A stretch of 64,000 nucleotides of DNA from Marinicella marina (GCF_030065545.1 NZ_JASJNC010000004.1:124001-188000); one strand, 5' to 3'. Shown: positions 46,288-57,167, counted from the stretch's first letter. Numbers and translations: made by a program. The notes: a model not told the origin generated them from the letters alone.

Positions 46288-46345
46288 TTATAACAATATT
46301 AATTAACCGACTCTTTAAGATAGGGTCAAAAAATGGGGTTTATCA

Positions 46346-49009
46346 ATGAGTGATACACTAAAAACTGCCACACAATTGGCATGTAATAACAAGTCTTATA
46401 AGTACTACAGTCTATCAAAGGTGGCTGAAAAGCATGACATCAGTCGATTGCCTTTTAGTTTGAAGATACTTCTAGAGAACTTACTCAGGAATGAAGATGG
46501 GATTGATGTCACTGTTTCTGATATCGAAGCTTTATGTAATTGGGACCCCAAAGCGGAGCCAAGCACTGAAATTGCATTCACTCCCTCTAGAGTGGTACTA
46601 CAAGACTTTACAGGTGTTCCTGCAGTGGTTGATTTAGCTGCCATGCGAGATGCAATGAAATCTCTGGGTGGTGATGTACAAAAAATCAATCCATTATCAC
46701 CTGCTGAATTGGTGATTGATCATTCTATTCAAGTAGATAAATACGGTACGGCCAACGCCGCTGACCTCAATACCCAGATTGAATTTCAGAGGAACATGGA
46801 ACGCTATGGTTTTTTGAAATGGGGACAAACTGCATTTGATACATTCAAGGTGGTGCCTCCAGGTAATGGCATTGTGCACCAAGTCAATTTGGAATATTTG
46901 GCTCGAGTTATTTTTGGTGCAGAACAAAAAGGCGAACTGACGGCTTATCCTGATACTGTGGTAGGTACTGATTCTCACACCACCATGATAAATGGCATTG
47001 GTGTCTTGGGTTGGGGTGTTGGTGGTATTGAAGCTGAGGCAGCGATGCTTGGACAAGCCATTTCCATGCTGATTCCGCAAGTTGTGGGTTTCAAGTTATC
47101 CGGTGAACTGCAAGAAGGCGTCACCGCAACTGATTTGGTTCTTACTGTTGTTGATATGTTACGTGATCATGGCGTGGTGGGCAAGTTTGTCGAATTTTTT
47201 GGCCCTGGCTTACAACATCTACCATTGGCCGATCGTGCCACCATTGCTAACATGGCCCCTGAATATGGCGCCACATGTGGTATTTTCCCTATTGATGACG
47301 AGTCATTACGCTACTTGAAACTTTCTGGTCGCTCGGATGAGCAAGTCAATTTAGTAGAAAAATATGCCAAAGAACAAGGATTGTTTCATGATAAAAACAG
47401 CATCGATGCTGAGTACACAGCGACATTGGAGTTAGATATGAGTACTGTGGTACCCAGTATCTCAGGTCCGAAAAGACCACAAGATCGCATTGAACTCACG
47501 CTGGCCAAAGAAACATACAAAAAGCACTTTGCTGAGTTTGAAAAAGGCCGTGCCGCCAAATCAATACCTGTGGCTGCTGAAAAAGGCAATTATGAATTCA
47601 AAGACGGTAATATTGCGGTTGCTGCCATCACTTCTTGTACCAACACATCAAACCCAGCAGTCATGTTAGGCGCAGGCTTACTTGCCAGAAATGCGGCAGC
47701 CAAAGGCCTGCAGGTGAAACCTTGGGTTAAAACATCATTGGCGCCCGGCTCAAAGGTGGTGTCCCATTATCTTGAATCAGCTGGATTGATGGATGATTTA
47801 GAGGCCTTGGGTTTCAACGTGGTTGGTTTTGGTTGTACCACTTGTATTGGTAACTCGGGACCATTGGACCCAGCACTTTCGAACGCCATTAACGACAATG
47901 ATTTGATTGCCACATCTGTATTATCTGGTAACAGAAATTTTGAAGGCCGAATTCATGCTGACATTCAAATGAATTTCCTCGCCTCGCCACCACTGGTTGT
48001 GGCCTACGCCATTGCTGGTACCATGGATTTTGATTTATACAACGATCCGCTGGGTACAGACCAAGACGGTAACGAAGTCTTCCTTAAAGACATTTGGCCC
48101 AGTGACCATGAAATTGCTGATACCATCTCAGCAAACGTCAATCAAAACAGTTTTGCAGTGGGTTATGAAGGCATTTTTGAGGGTGATGAAAACTGGGAAG
48201 CAGTTAAAACCAGCGAATCAGAACTGTTCGATTGGCAAGACGACTCCACTTACATTAAAAATCCACCATACTTTGAAGGCATGACCTTGGATGTTGGCAC
48301 CATTGATAACATTGAGGGGGCTCGAGTGCTGGCCAAATTAGGCGATTCAGTCACTACTGACCACATTTCTCCTGCAGGTGCGATTGCTGAGGACTCTCCC
48401 GCTGGGGTCTACCTCAAAGAAAAAGGGGTGGAAAAAGTTAACTTTAATTCCTATGGCTCGCGTCGTGGTAATCATGAGGTCATGATGAGAGGCACTTTCG
48501 CTAACATCAGACTGCGCAACCAATTGGCGCCAGGGACTGAGGGTGGATGGACCAGACATCAGCCATCAGGTGAAGAAATGACTATTTTTGATGCGGCAAT
48601 GAAATACCAACAAGAAGGTACGCCTTTGGTGGTTATTGCTGGCACAGAATATGGTACCGGTTCATCTCGTGACTGGGCTGCCAAAGGCACCAATTTATTG
48701 GGTGTCAAAGCTGTTTTGGTGCAATCCTATGAACGCATCCATCGTTCTAATTTAGTTGGTATGGGAGTTATCCCATTACAGTTTAAAGCAGGTGAAAATG
48801 CTGAGACTTATTTACTGAACGGAAAAGAAACTTATGACGTGACTGGTTTAAAAAACGGTGCCTCCAAAACCGCCGAGGTCACAGCGCACAGAGAAGATGG
48901 CAGCTCAGTAAGCTTTGAGGTGGATGTCAGGATTGACACTCCGAAAGAAGTTGAATACTGTCGTCATGGCGGCATCCTGCATTATGTCTTGCGTAACTTG
49001 GCATCCTAA
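46346..49009 (+). CDS. acnA: Aconitate hydratase A
   Basis: Second aconitase, monomeric 4Fe-4S enzyme; in E. coli the A form is stress-stable. The 887-residue protein shows [45 protein letters not shown], cluster cysteines in [11 protein letters not shown] and [12 protein letters not shown], and the active-site [17 protein letters not shown] and [10 protein letters not shown] regions. Length and order are standard. It lies in tandem with acnB but has its own terminator, so the two are probably regulated separately. Confidence 0.96.
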   Translation: MSDTLKTATQLACNNKSYKYYSLSKVAEKHDISRLPFSLKILLENLLRNEDGIDVTVSDIEALCNWDPKAEPSTEIAFTPSRVVLQDFTGVPAVVDLAAMRDAMKSLGGDVQKINPLSPAELVIDHSIQVDKYGTANAADLNTQIEFQRNMERYGFLKWGQTAFDTFKVVPPGNGIVHQVNLEYLARVIFGAEQKGELTAYPDTVVGTDSHTTMINGIGVLGWGVGGIEAEAAMLGQAISMLIPQVVGFKLSGELQEGVTATDLVLTVVDMLRDHGVVGKFVEFFGPGLQHLPLADRATIANMAPEYGATCGIFPIDDESLRYLKLSGRSDEQVNLVEKYAKEQGLFHDKNSIDAEYTATLELDMSTVVPSISGPKRPQDRIELTLAKETYKKHFAEFEKGRAAKSIPVAAEKGNYEFKDGNIAVAAITSCTNTSNPAVMLGAGLLARNAAAKGLQVKPWVKTSLAPGSKVVSHYLESAGLMDDLEALGFNVVGFGCTTCIGNSGPLDPALSNAINDNDLIATSVLSGNRNFEGRIHADIQMNFLASPPLVVAYAIAGTMDFDLYNDPLGTDQDGNEVFLKDIWPSDHEIADTISANVNQNSFAVGYEGIFEGDENWEAVKTSESELFDWQDDSTYIKNPPYFEGMTLDVGTIDNIEGARVLAKLGDSVTTDHISPAGAIAEDSPAGVYLKEKGVEKVNFNSYGSRRGNHEVMMRGTFANIRLRNQLAPGTEGGWTRHQPSGEEMTIFDAAMKYQQEGTPLVVIAGTEYGTGSSRDWAAKGTNLLGVKAVLVQSYERIHRSNLVGMGVIPLQFKAGENAETYLLNGKETYDVTGLKNGASKTAEVTAHREDGSSVSFEVDVRIDTPKEVEYCRHGGILHYVLRNLAS

Positions 49010-49054
49010 ATACGCAACGGACCCAATGCAACGTTGCTGTCAAGCAACGCAATC

Positions 49055-49091
49055 ACAGGCAAATGAATGCAGATTCATTTGCCTGTTTTTT
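49055..49091 (+). terminator. Strong terminator after acnA
   Basis: A perfect 14-bp stem, ACAGGCAAATGAAT (49055-49068) with ATTCATTTGCCTGT (49073-49086), 4-base loop, followed by a T-run. A smaller hairpin CGTTGC/GCAACG lies just before it (49032-49049). Confidence 0.92.
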
Positions 49092-49165
49092 CTCTATAAA
49101 GCATTGTTAAGTAGAGCATATTTATCAAAATCATTTATTAAAAACCACATAAGCCACAAACCAAC

Positions 49166-50137
49166 ATGAAATCCACTACCCTTATTCTATTGACTCTTTT
49201 TATGGCCAATAAACCTTTTGCCTCTCAAGCTTCCGAGCTAAAAAATCAATTGAATGCATGCAAAATGATAAGCAACAGCACACAGAGATTGAAATGCTAT
49301 GATGAAATTGTTAATGCGCCACCAGAGGCCCTCCAACAAAGTGCCAAAGACACCCCACAGCAACAAGCAACAAATGCCACAATAAAAAATGAATTCCCAA
49401 TTTTGATTGCTGACATCAATGAACCCAATCTGATGCTCAGTTTGGGTAGACTGGACTTATTGGGCAGGGATTTCAAAGCTGCGCTGATCAGCGCAGGTAA
49501 AAGACATTTGATCAGAAACATCGCACTGCCCAATGGCGAAACTTTTGCGCTTAACGTCATTGGACAAATCAGATCACAGTTTGATGTGGATGAAATCGAC
49601 ACCAGAAATAACCGCGGTGGCGCATTGATCAACACAGATTTCATCATAGGTGGTGAAGTAGTTAAATCCATGGAAGATTGGAGTTGGCGCTTCAGTTATA
49701 CCCACAAAAGCACCCACTTAGGTGATGAATTTCTGATTGATAACCCCGAATTCCTTGAAAATCGCATCAACCTGTCCTATGAAACAATCAGATGGGATGC
49801 GGCCAAGTCCTTCAATCACTGGGACTGGTATGCTGGTTTGGGTTTCATCACGCGGTCAGAACCCGGTGATTTAGAAAAATTCATGTGGCAAGCTGGTTGG
49901 CAATATGTGGGGGATCATTGGCACAACATCAAACCAATCTGGGCCGTTGATTTGAGCTCCTGGGGTGCCTACGACTGGAATATCAACGCCACCATGAGAG
50001 CCGGCATAGAAATCAGAAATTTTACTCACACACCTTTTCAGCTGATGTTTGAGTACCAAGAAGGACAATCACCCTATGGCCAATTTTTTACCGATGACTT
50101 CAGTTACAGCGGCATCACCTTGTTGAAACACTGGTAA
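49166..50137 (+). CDS. Exported DUF1207-like outer-membrane protein
   Basis: A 323-residue exported protein: signal peptide to about residue 19, then a KNQLNACKMISNSTQRLKCYDEIV segment with two cysteines of the kind seen in small CYD-type periplasmic helices. The rest is beta-rich with an aromatic-rich C-terminus (FEYQEGQSPYGQFF, ending LLKHW). The stretch SWRFSYTHKSTHLGDEFLI matches DUF1207, a family of unknown function, as I recall. A barrel is likely. It is transcribed after acnA but separated by a strong terminator. Confidence 0.75.
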   Translation: MKSTTLILLTLFMANKPFASQASELKNQLNACKMISNSTQRLKCYDEIVNAPPEALQQSAKDTPQQQATNATIKNEFPILIADINEPNLMLSLGRLDLLGRDFKAALISAGKRHLIRNIALPNGETFALNVIGQIRSQFDVDEIDTRNNRGGALINTDFIIGGEVVKSMEDWSWRFSYTHKSTHLGDEFLIDNPEFLENRINLSYETIRWDAAKSFNHWDWYAGLGFITRSEPGDLEKFMWQAGWQYVGDHWHNIKPIWAVDLSSWGAYDWNINATMRAGIEIRNFTHTPFQLMFEYQEGQSPYGQFFTDDFSYSGITLLKHW

Positions 50138-50146
50138 GGCTTACAC

Positions 50147-52312
50147 TCAGTTACTGAGTTCTGCGTTGACTTGGTTGCGACCAGCATGTTTGGATTGATA
50201 CAGAGCATTGTCGGCTAATTGATAGAGCTTGGTTGGGGTGAATTTCGTGGTATCAATGGTTGCTACACCGACTGAGACAGTGATCCTGACTGATTTATTT
50301 TGGCTGATTTCAAACACATGATTTTCAATGTGTTTTCTGATATCCTCCGCCAGTTTGATGGCTTTATCATGTTTGCTGTCACTGAGTAAAAAACAAAATT
50401 CTTCGCCGCCAATTCTGGCCAAACACGCAATTTCATGATCTTTGAAACACTCAAGTTCACGAGCCAGTTGACGCAAAACATCATCACCAACTGGATGGCC
50501 ATATGAATCGTTGATTTTTTTGAAGTGGTCAATATCAATCAATAGCATGGTCATCATTGATATGTCTTTTTGGCAGCGCTGCCAAATCTCCTGCATCATC
50601 TCATTGAACACATGGCGGTTATCCAACTGAGTCAAAGCATCCTTTCTGGCTAATTCATACAATTGTTTATTGGCTGACTGGAGTTTATCAGTCCTTTCAG
50701 CCACTGTGTTTTGCAGTTTCTGATTCATGGCAAAAACCTCTAACCGTTTTTGTTTGATCTCTTGATAAAGGTTTTGAATTTCAATAGGCAGTTCAATGTT
50801 TTTATCAAAAGCAACATCATGCTCAAATCCTGCACCTCGCTCAATCATTTTATTCAAGCGATGCATTGAATAAGTCCAATAGTGACTGATGATTTGTGCC
50901 AATAGCTTAGCCACAAAAACCAGGATCAACATCGACAAGGAGAAAAGAATCAATGTCCTTTCAACCACTGCAGCAAATTGAGATTCGCTTTGTAATGACA
51001 CCAGTTTCCAACCAAAAGAGAACTCAGTATCCTGATAGTAGTAGCTCTCAGAACCCAGTGAGTCAGTGATGAAAATATCATTGGAATGGATGTGGTTGTG
51101 GTGATTGTCCTTGACTGTTTCTATATTCAAGGTTTGAAACAATTCCAATTCTAATGCCTCTGAAAAACTAACCACTTTATTGTTTTGATCTAAAACCACA
51201 GCACTCAGTTCTGGATTCAATTCATTTACAATCTGACGAATTTTATTCAGAGATTTCAATGCAAAAGTCCCTTCTACCACACCCTGATTGGTCAACGAAG
51301 AATTACTTGGAACGCCTGCACTGATTGCTGCAATCAAATTAGTTCCAAAACCTCTGCCAAAAAATCCAGGAGAAACATAAACTTGATCAGAATCGATTGC
51401 ATTGATGAAATAATGGCGATCAGAAACACTGATGGTTTCACCTGTTTTATTGATGTTTTCAACCAATTCAGCAGGTGAAGAATGAATTAATCGTCCTTTC
51501 TCATCTGTGATGATCATGGTCATGAATTCATGGTGTCTGCGATTAAAAGCCAACAATCCCTCCTTGCGCTTTGGGGGGTCATTCCATATCGCGGCCAAGG
51601 TAAATTTAAATTCATTCAAGGCATTGATTTTAACTTGTAGTAAGCAGTCTAACTCAAAAAACAGACTGTCATGGTATTTCTGTTGAGTTAAGTACATTTG
51701 TTGATTGGCATCAGTGACTTTTTTATTCAAATCATAAAAAAAGAACAAAATACCTGCCGTTATTAACAGTGATGAAATGATGTGAGATGACTGTTCTCTG
51801 ATCGAAAGTAAAATATCAGAGTCTTTGCGTTTGAGGTAGTTTTTAACCGTTGGCACATACATCAATATCGCAGCTATATGTGCATACAAAATGGCATTGG
51901 TTAACTGTTTAATTAATATTGTAAGCCGATGTGCATCGAGAAAAAATTCATATTGAGAAATAGAATACCAAGAAATCGGCATGCCTATAAAAAGCCAATA
52001 AACAATCACCAATAAAATGACATTAGTTCGTTTATAAGCAAACGCCAAACCCACTAATAAAGCTTCTAGACCAAAAGTCAAAAGTGGCCAAAAACTACCC
52101 CATGCTAAGACCAGTGGGATGGTGCCAATAATGGCGGTCAAGACAGCCACCCAAGGCCCCCTGAAGACAGCCACCAAAAGAAAAATGACCCCTCCAAAAA
52201 CAAACTCGGCTTCAAAGAACAGCGGCAACCTGAACAAGTTAATCAATGCTGCCAGCGCACCACCAATAAATATGAGGGTAAGATCTTTTGAAGTGAGTTT
52301 AAATGGCTGCAA
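50147..52312 (-). CDS. Cache-type sensor diguanylate cyclase
   Basis: A 721-residue membrane protein. Residues 10-160 hold about five to six hydrophobic helices (MASE1-like), a further helix lies near 187-203, then a periplasmic sensor of about 230 residues with dCache-like features (ISVSDRHYFINAIDSDQVYVSPGF), a helix near 450, a coiled coil, and a C-terminal GGDEF domain with the signature RIGGEEFCFLL and ending SKHAGRNQVNAEL. The RxxD inhibitory site is absent before GGEEF. It should make cyclic di-GMP in response to a small ligand. Its ATG directly follows the recQ stop. Confidence 0.88.
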   Translation of the reverse strand: MQPFKLTSKDLTLIFIGGALAALINLFRLPLFFEAEFVFGGVIFLLVAVFRGPWVAVLTAIIGTIPLVLAWGSFWPLLTFGLEALLVGLAFAYKRTNVILLVIVYWLFIGMPISWYSISQYEFFLDAHRLTILIKQLTNAILYAHIAAILMYVPTVKNYLKRKDSDILLSIREQSSHIISSLLITAGILFFFYDLNKKVTDANQQMYLTQQKYHDSLFFELDCLLQVKINALNEFKFTLAAIWNDPPKRKEGLLAFNRRHHEFMTMIITDEKGRLIHSSPAELVENINKTGETISVSDRHYFINAIDSDQVYVSPGFFGRGFGTNLIAAISAGVPSNSSLTNQGVVEGTFALKSLNKIRQIVNELNPELSAVVLDQNNKVVSFSEALELELFQTLNIETVKDNHHNHIHSNDIFITDSLGSESYYYQDTEFSFGWKLVSLQSESQFAAVVERTLILFSLSMLILVFVAKLLAQIISHYWTYSMHRLNKMIERGAGFEHDVAFDKNIELPIEIQNLYQEIKQKRLEVFAMNQKLQNTVAERTDKLQSANKQLYELARKDALTQLDNRHVFNEMMQEIWQRCQKDISMMTMLLIDIDHFKKINDSYGHPVGDDVLRQLARELECFKDHEIACLARIGGEEFCFLLSDSKHDKAIKLAEDIRKHIENHVFEISQNKSVRITVSVGVATIDTTKFTPTKLYQLADNALYQSKHAGRNQVNAELSN

Positions 52313-54427
52313 TTATTCTAGCTCTGCCAAAACACAACGCAAAGTACCGTAATCGTACATGCCGTCAAGTGCATCATATACTGGCTTTAATTTCTTCTCC
52401 TCCAAATAACCAGTCATTTCGGCCATTTGAATGATGTAATCAATGTCAGTATCTTCTAATTGGGTCACATCTTTTTTATCAACCAAGCCAACCGCTATGG
52501 CTTTTGATAAATGCATATATACTGTATTAACATTGATGCCTAATACTTCAGCCACTTTTTCCACCGATTTATGTTCTAGAAAGTGATCCAAAGACACATT
52601 GACTTCATCATCTAGCCTGTTATCGAGCTTATCAGGCAACGGATTCGCCTTGATGACTTCGATGAAGACTTCGCCGTATTTAGCCAGTTTGTATTCACCA
52701 ACACCAGATATGTACATGAATTTTTCACCTTCAACAGGCCTTTTTCTGACCATTTCTAACAATGACGCATCACTGAATATAACATATGGTGGCACACCTT
52801 GATCAGTGGCCAAATCCATGCGTAATTTCTTCAAGGCCTCCCATAGAATGGTATCATGCCGTCCCAAATCAACTTCATCAGCTTTTTTGGTCTTATTTTG
52901 TGCTTTGACCACATCTCTGAGGTAAAAAGACTCTTTACCTTTGAGGATTGACTTAGATTTATCAGTTAATTTCAATGAGCCAAATTCAGGATCCACATCA
53001 ATATAACTTTGACTGATGAGCTGACGGTACAATCGCCGCCACCAAGTTTTAACGTGATCTTTGCCCAGCCCAAAAACGTTCAACTGATCATGTTTTAATT
53101 GCTCAACCCGTTCATCATTGTTGTTACCCAATAAAATGTCGATTAAATACATGATGCCAAATTGCTGCTCTGTTCTGTAAATCGCTGACAGAGCCATTTG
53201 GGCTTCTTTTGATGCATCAATTCGTTCTGGTGGATTCAAACAGTTGTCACAATTACCACAAGGGTCAGGTAACGTCTCACCGAAATATTTCAACAATGTC
53301 TGGCGCCTACAATCCAGCTGTTCACATAAATCAACCAATGAGTCCAGTTTATTATGCAACACATTCTTGTGCTCATCACCCGCATCAGAGTCACGAATAA
53401 ACTGCCTTTGCATCACCACATCTTTGTAGTTGTAGGCCATCCAAGCGTTTGAAGGTTGGCCATCACGGCCAGCCCTACCCGTCTCTTGGTAATAAGATTC
53501 AATGTTTTTAGGCATAGAAAAGTGCGCCACAAATCTGACATCAGGCTTGTCAATACCCATTCCAAATGCAATAGTGGCCACAATAATAACCCCTTCATCT
53601 CTTAAGAATCTGGCTTGATTTTGGGTTCTGATGCGACCAGACAGTCCAGCATGGTAAGGCAGAGCCACCCTTCCTTTTTCTCTTAGAAACTCTGCAACAG
53701 CTTCTACTTTGCGTCGCGAAAGGCAGTATACAATGCCGGCATCCTTGCTGTGGTTTTCATTGATGAAGCGCCACAATTGTTGTTTGCCATTATCTTGTTC
53801 TTCGATCGCATAGGTTATGTTAGGCCGATCAAAACTGGAAACGAACACTTTCGCATCATCCAATTTCAACTGCTCTATCATCTCAAGCCTGACTTTTTCA
53901 TCGGCAGTAGCGGTCAGTGCTATCCTTGGAATGTCTGGAAAGTTTTCATGCAGAATCGAAAGCTGCTGATACTCTTTCCTGAAGTCGTGTCCCCATTGTG
54001 AAACACAATGCGCTTCATCAATGGCGAACAGTGCCACATCAATGCCTTTTAAAAAGTCTTGCGTTTCATCACCCATCAAGCGTTCAGGAGACAGATACAA
54101 CAAATCCAGTTCGTTGTTTTGGGCTTTTTGTTGCACTTGAGCCACTTCACTGGCTGAGAGCGTTGAATTGATATATGCGGCATTGACGCCTAATTGTTGC
54201 AAGGCATTGACTTGGTCTTGCATCAAAGCAATCAAGGGAGATACCACTACACCCACACCTTTTCTGGCTATGGCGGGTATCTGGTAGCACAACGACTTAC
54301 CGCCGCCAGTAGGCATCAGCACCAAAGCGTCTTTGCCTTCAATGATGGAATTAACTATGTCTTGTTGTTGGTCTCGGAATTGATCGTAACCAAAAACATC
54401 CTTCAGAATATTTTGAGCTGCACACAT
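52313..54427 (-). CDS. recQ: ATP-dependent DNA helicase RecQ
   Basis: 3'-5' superfamily 2 helicase in recombination and replication-fork repair. From ATG 54427 the protein has Walker A MPTGGGKSLCYQIP near residue 45, the DEAH box FAIDEAHCVSQWGHDFR, motif IV-VI elements including QETGRAGRDGQ, the zinc-binding CGNCDNC, an RQC winged helix, an HRDC domain (near residue 500-600) and a C-terminal helical region. At about 704 residues it exceeds E. coli RecQ (about 609) because of that C-terminal extension with a helix-turn-helix-like VEKVAEVLGINVNTVYMHL. Confidence 0.95.
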   Translation of the reverse strand: MCAAQNILKDVFGYDQFRDQQQDIVNSIIEGKDALVLMPTGGGKSLCYQIPAIARKGVGVVVSPLIALMQDQVNALQQLGVNAAYINSTLSASEVAQVQQKAQNNELDLLYLSPERLMGDETQDFLKGIDVALFAIDEAHCVSQWGHDFRKEYQQLSILHENFPDIPRIALTATADEKVRLEMIEQLKLDDAKVFVSSFDRPNITYAIEEQDNGKQQLWRFINENHSKDAGIVYCLSRRKVEAVAEFLREKGRVALPYHAGLSGRIRTQNQARFLRDEGVIIVATIAFGMGIDKPDVRFVAHFSMPKNIESYYQETGRAGRDGQPSNAWMAYNYKDVVMQRQFIRDSDAGDEHKNVLHNKLDSLVDLCEQLDCRRQTLLKYFGETLPDPCGNCDNCLNPPERIDASKEAQMALSAIYRTEQQFGIMYLIDILLGNNNDERVEQLKHDQLNVFGLGKDHVKTWWRRLYRQLISQSYIDVDPEFGSLKLTDKSKSILKGKESFYLRDVVKAQNKTKKADEVDLGRHDTILWEALKKLRMDLATDQGVPPYVIFSDASLLEMVRKRPVEGEKFMYISGVGEYKLAKYGEVFIEVIKANPLPDKLDNRLDDEVNVSLDHFLEHKSVEKVAEVLGINVNTVYMHLSKAIAVGLVDKKDVTQLEDTDIDYIIQMAEMTGYLEEKKLKPVYDALDGMYDYGTLRCVLAELE

Positions 54428-54535
54428 TCTAATTATTTTAAACCAGGGACTGAGACAGTTCAACAACTGTATTTTTAAAAAAATATATCCCTCATCTTCT
54501 CAATTTTTGCGAATCAGCCACAGTTTAATAAAGCC

Positions 54536-54817
54536 ATGCAACCAATGAGAAACATCATGACAAACAGCAAATCTCTATTCATTTCAACACTGGCCCTGCT
54601 TGGCGGTGGCTATTTAATATTATCGATACCAGCCTGGCTCAGTTATTTAACTTTGGCTGCAGGGGGTTTGAGTTTAATCATTCACACCACCCTGGTACAC
54701 AAGCCATTATTTAAAACGATTTTGCACTTCATCATAGAATTTTTTGCTTTTGCTATGATGTTAACAGCATTGATTGTCACCGCTGTACTGACCCACAATG
54801 TATTGAATGTGCTATGA
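54536..54817 (+). CDS. Small membrane protein of unknown function
   Basis: A 93-residue hydrophobic protein with three likely transmembrane helices (about 13-30, 35-50 and 62-90). In-frame ATGs at 54545 and 54557 are alternative starts; none has a strong Shine-Dalgarno. It is divergent from recQ across about 110 bases and precedes the Slp lipoprotein gene by 87 bases. I do not recognise the family; it could be a shadow frame, but its uninterrupted hydrophobic pattern argues for a real protein. Confidence 0.5.
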   Translation: MQPMRNIMTNSKSLFISTLALLGGGYLILSIPAWLSYLTLAAGGLSLIIHTTLVHKPLFKTILHFIIEFFAFAMMLTALIVTAVLTHNVLNVL

Positions 54818-54904
54818 GCATTAATTAAGTTTCTTTGATTCAGGCTTGGTTCAAGTTTTGTTAGCATAATGAAGCCATCAACTATTCAATGAGGACTGTT
54901 TTTT

Positions 54905-55318
54905 ATGAAATGTATTGTTATTGTGCTGTTGAGCTTATTTCTTTCCGCTTGCATCCAACCACCGAAACCGTTACGCGGCGAATACAGCGACATCAGTCCC
55001 CAAGCCTATCAAAAAAACCCGCAAACAGATTTAAATATCCGATGGACTGGTTTTGTTATCGAGGTCGAAAACAAAACTGAACACAGCTGTCTGACCATCA
55101 TCGCCAAAGTGCCTGATGAACGTGCCAAACCATCGCGCAGAATTCGGGTTGATAAAGGCCGATTCATAGCCTGTAAACCCGTCTTTTTTGAGCCAGAGAG
55201 CTTCATGAACAAACCGGTTACGGTAACTGGCACCGTTAAAAGGTTAGTAAGCAAAACCATCGATGAACTTAAATATGATTATCCGTTGGTCGATGCTGAA
55301 GTAGTCTATGTCTGGTAG
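54905..55318 (+). CDS. Slp-family outer-membrane lipoprotein
   Basis: A 137-residue lipoprotein with a type II signal peptide ending in the lipobox LSAC (C16). The mature domain follows the Slp pattern: IRWTGFVIEVENKTEHSCLTII, PSRRIRVDKGRFIACK, ESFMNKPVTVTGTV and a C-terminal YDYPLVDAEVVYVW. Slp is induced by starvation or acid in E. coli. A GAGGA Shine-Dalgarno lies 9 bases before the ATG. It appears monocistronic. Confidence 0.87.
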   Translation: MKCIVIVLLSLFLSACIQPPKPLRGEYSDISPQAYQKNPQTDLNIRWTGFVIEVENKTEHSCLTIIAKVPDERAKPSRRIRVDKGRFIACKPVFFEPESFMNKPVTVTGTVKRLVSKTIDELKYDYPLVDAEVVYVW

Positions 55319-55357
55319 AAAAGCCTGTTTTCAATTTCAGTAACATCCATAAAATTG

Positions 55358-56407
55358 CTATAAAACTTGATCGACTTTGGCCATCACATCAGTGACCTCA
55401 ATCAAATCCATGGCACCAGGATACTCTGTTTTGGTACCCCACTTGACCGCTTTATCTGACTTGTTGAGAAACTTGTGGCAAGCCTCGGGGTATTTATCAA
55501 CCGTCAGTTGAGGGTATTGATAAGACCCAGATCTTCTGTAATTACTGGCTGCCAACAACCCAATCACAGGTGTGGCTACAGCACCAGCCATATGCAGCGG
55601 CCCCGAATCGGGTGATATCACCAAATCAGCACAACTGAGCAGGTGCCACAATTGTTTCAATGTGTCTTTACCAGCCACATTCAAAACAGCTTGTTGACAT
55701 TGATTTTCAATTGACTCAACAAACGCTTTCTCACTCGGCGATGGACTGCCAACCAAAATCACATGAGCACCATATTCAGTCACCAGTTGATCAGCCAGAG
55801 TGGCATATTTCTGGCTTGACCAATTTCTTAACTCATGGCTAGAACATGGGCTGATTACCACATTGGGCTGATTTTTTTGGATACACGTGTTGGCAAACTG
55901 TTTGTCACCCTCATTCAATGGTAATTGCCAATCCATGATGCGCTGTTGACAGCCTAAATAATCAGCGAACTGCATGAAACCATCCAATACATGACAATCA
56001 CGCAAATAAGGAATGCGTTCATTGATAAACATGCCATGTAACTCTTTTGATCGTTTTTTATCAAATCCAATTCGACGTTTCGCTGGTATAAACCTTGAGA
56101 TGATATTGGCTCGCAGTGACAACTGCATCTGTAATAAGGCGTCAAAGCGTTGACCTGCGAATGACCGACGCAATTGCATTAAACCTGTATAGCCACTGTT
56201 TTTATCAAACACAATGAACTTCACACCAGGCAAACCCCTTAACAGCTTATGTTCAACCTTGCCAATGACCCAAGTGATTGAAAGCTTGGGAAATTCATGC
56301 TGCAATGTCTTAACAACTGGTATCATATGAGTCACATCACCTATGGCTGATAGCCTAAAGATACAAATTGATTTGAGCTTGGCGTTTGTCGTCATCTGAG
56401 AAATCAT
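55358..56407 (-). CDS. Glycosyltransferase family 9 (heptosyltransferase-like)
   Basis: Predicted LPS-core heptosyltransferase using ADP-heptose. The N-terminus ICIFRLSAIGDVTHMIPVV (a GDxxxxxP-type motif) and the C-terminal VISPDSGPLHMAGAVATPVIGL mark GT9. ATG 56407 is used; an in-frame ATG at 56395 is possible. At 349 residues it matches WaaC/WaaF, but I cannot tell which heptose position. It is divergent from kdkA over 37 bases, consistent with inner-core LPS assembly. Confidence 0.87.
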   Translation of the reverse strand: MISQMTTNAKLKSICIFRLSAIGDVTHMIPVVKTLQHEFPKLSITWVIGKVEHKLLRGLPGVKFIVFDKNSGYTGLMQLRRSFAGQRFDALLQMQLSLRANIISRFIPAKRRIGFDKKRSKELHGMFINERIPYLRDCHVLDGFMQFADYLGCQQRIMDWQLPLNEGDKQFANTCIQKNQPNVVISPCSSHELRNWSSQKYATLADQLVTEYGAHVILVGSPSPSEKAFVESIENQCQQAVLNVAGKDTLKQLWHLLSCADLVISPDSGPLHMAGAVATPVIGLLAASNYRRSGSYQYPQLTVDKYPEACHKFLNKSDKAVKWGTKTEYPGAMDLIEVTDVMAKVDQVL

Positions 56408-56444
56408 TTAAAATGATACATTCTACCATTGACCCAATTTACCC

Positions 56445-57167
56445 TTGCACGTAATCAACAACAAAAATACTTGGATTCTGACCACAAACAATGATTTCCA
56501 GGATATCGACGAACAATGGTTCACCCAAGCTTACTGGATGAATCAGGGCCGTTTGCTGGGCGCTAATTCTGGTAGGGGTTCAGCATGGGTAATTAAATCA
56601 GAATGGGGCAAATGGGTATTGAGGCATTATTTTCGCGGCGGACTTTACGCCAAGCTGAGTAAAGACAGTTATTTTTGGACTTCATTGAAAAATACCCGCG
56701 CTTACAAAGAATTCCAACTGCTGCAGAAAATCCATCAATTACAACTTCCTAGCGCAAAACCCATAGCAGCCTTGATCAGAAAAAGTGGACTTTATTACCA
56801 CAACGACTTGATCATGTCTCATATCAAACACCAACAGACATTTGCTGACTTATTGATGGCAAACAATCAGCCCATAAAAACTTGGCAGTTAATTGGCAAA
56901 ACCATTGCACAGTTTCATCACCACGGCATCTATCATTCGGACCTCAATGCACACAATATTTTGTTAGCCAAACCAACCGATGAGCACCCTGTTTACTTGA
57001 TTGATTTTGATAAAGGCGCAATCAAAAACATAAAAAAAACCTGGCGCCAAGAAAACCTCAATCGCTTGAGAAGATCAATTGAAAAAATCAGTGAACGATC
57101 TTGTGACAGCGAATTTTCCATACAGTGGGATGGTTTACTGAGCAGCTATCAGGAACATTTCTCATGA
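56445..57167 (+). CDS. kdkA: 3-deoxy-D-manno-octulosonic acid kinase
   Basis: Phosphorylates the 4-position of Kdo in the inner core of LPS, typical of bacteria with a single phosphorylated Kdo. The 240-residue kinase shows NSGRGSAWVIK, the strand WVLRHYFRGGLYAK, IYHSDLNAHNILL (catalytic loop) and LIDFDKGAIK (metal motif). The start is a TTG at 56445; no ATG lies suitably near the N-terminus. Its stop overlaps the moaA ATG as ATGA, an unusual coupling of LPS and cofactor genes. Confidence 0.88.
   Translation: MHVINNKNTWILTTNNDFQDIDEQWFTQAYWMNQGRLLGANSGRGSAWVIKSEWGKWVLRHYFRGGLYAKLSKDSYFWTSLKNTRAYKEFQLLQKIHQLQLPSAKPIAALIRKSGLYYHNDLIMSHIKHQQTFADLLMANNQPIKTWQLIGKTIAQFHHHGIYHSDLNAHNILLAKPTDEHPVYLIDFDKGAIKNIKKTWRQENLNRLRRSIEKISERSCDSEFSIQWDGLLSSYQEHFS

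Noticed and set aside
49032-49049. Short hairpin CGTTGC/GCAACG after acnA as a separate terminator
   Set aside because: It has no T-run; the larger hairpin immediately downstream is the real terminator.
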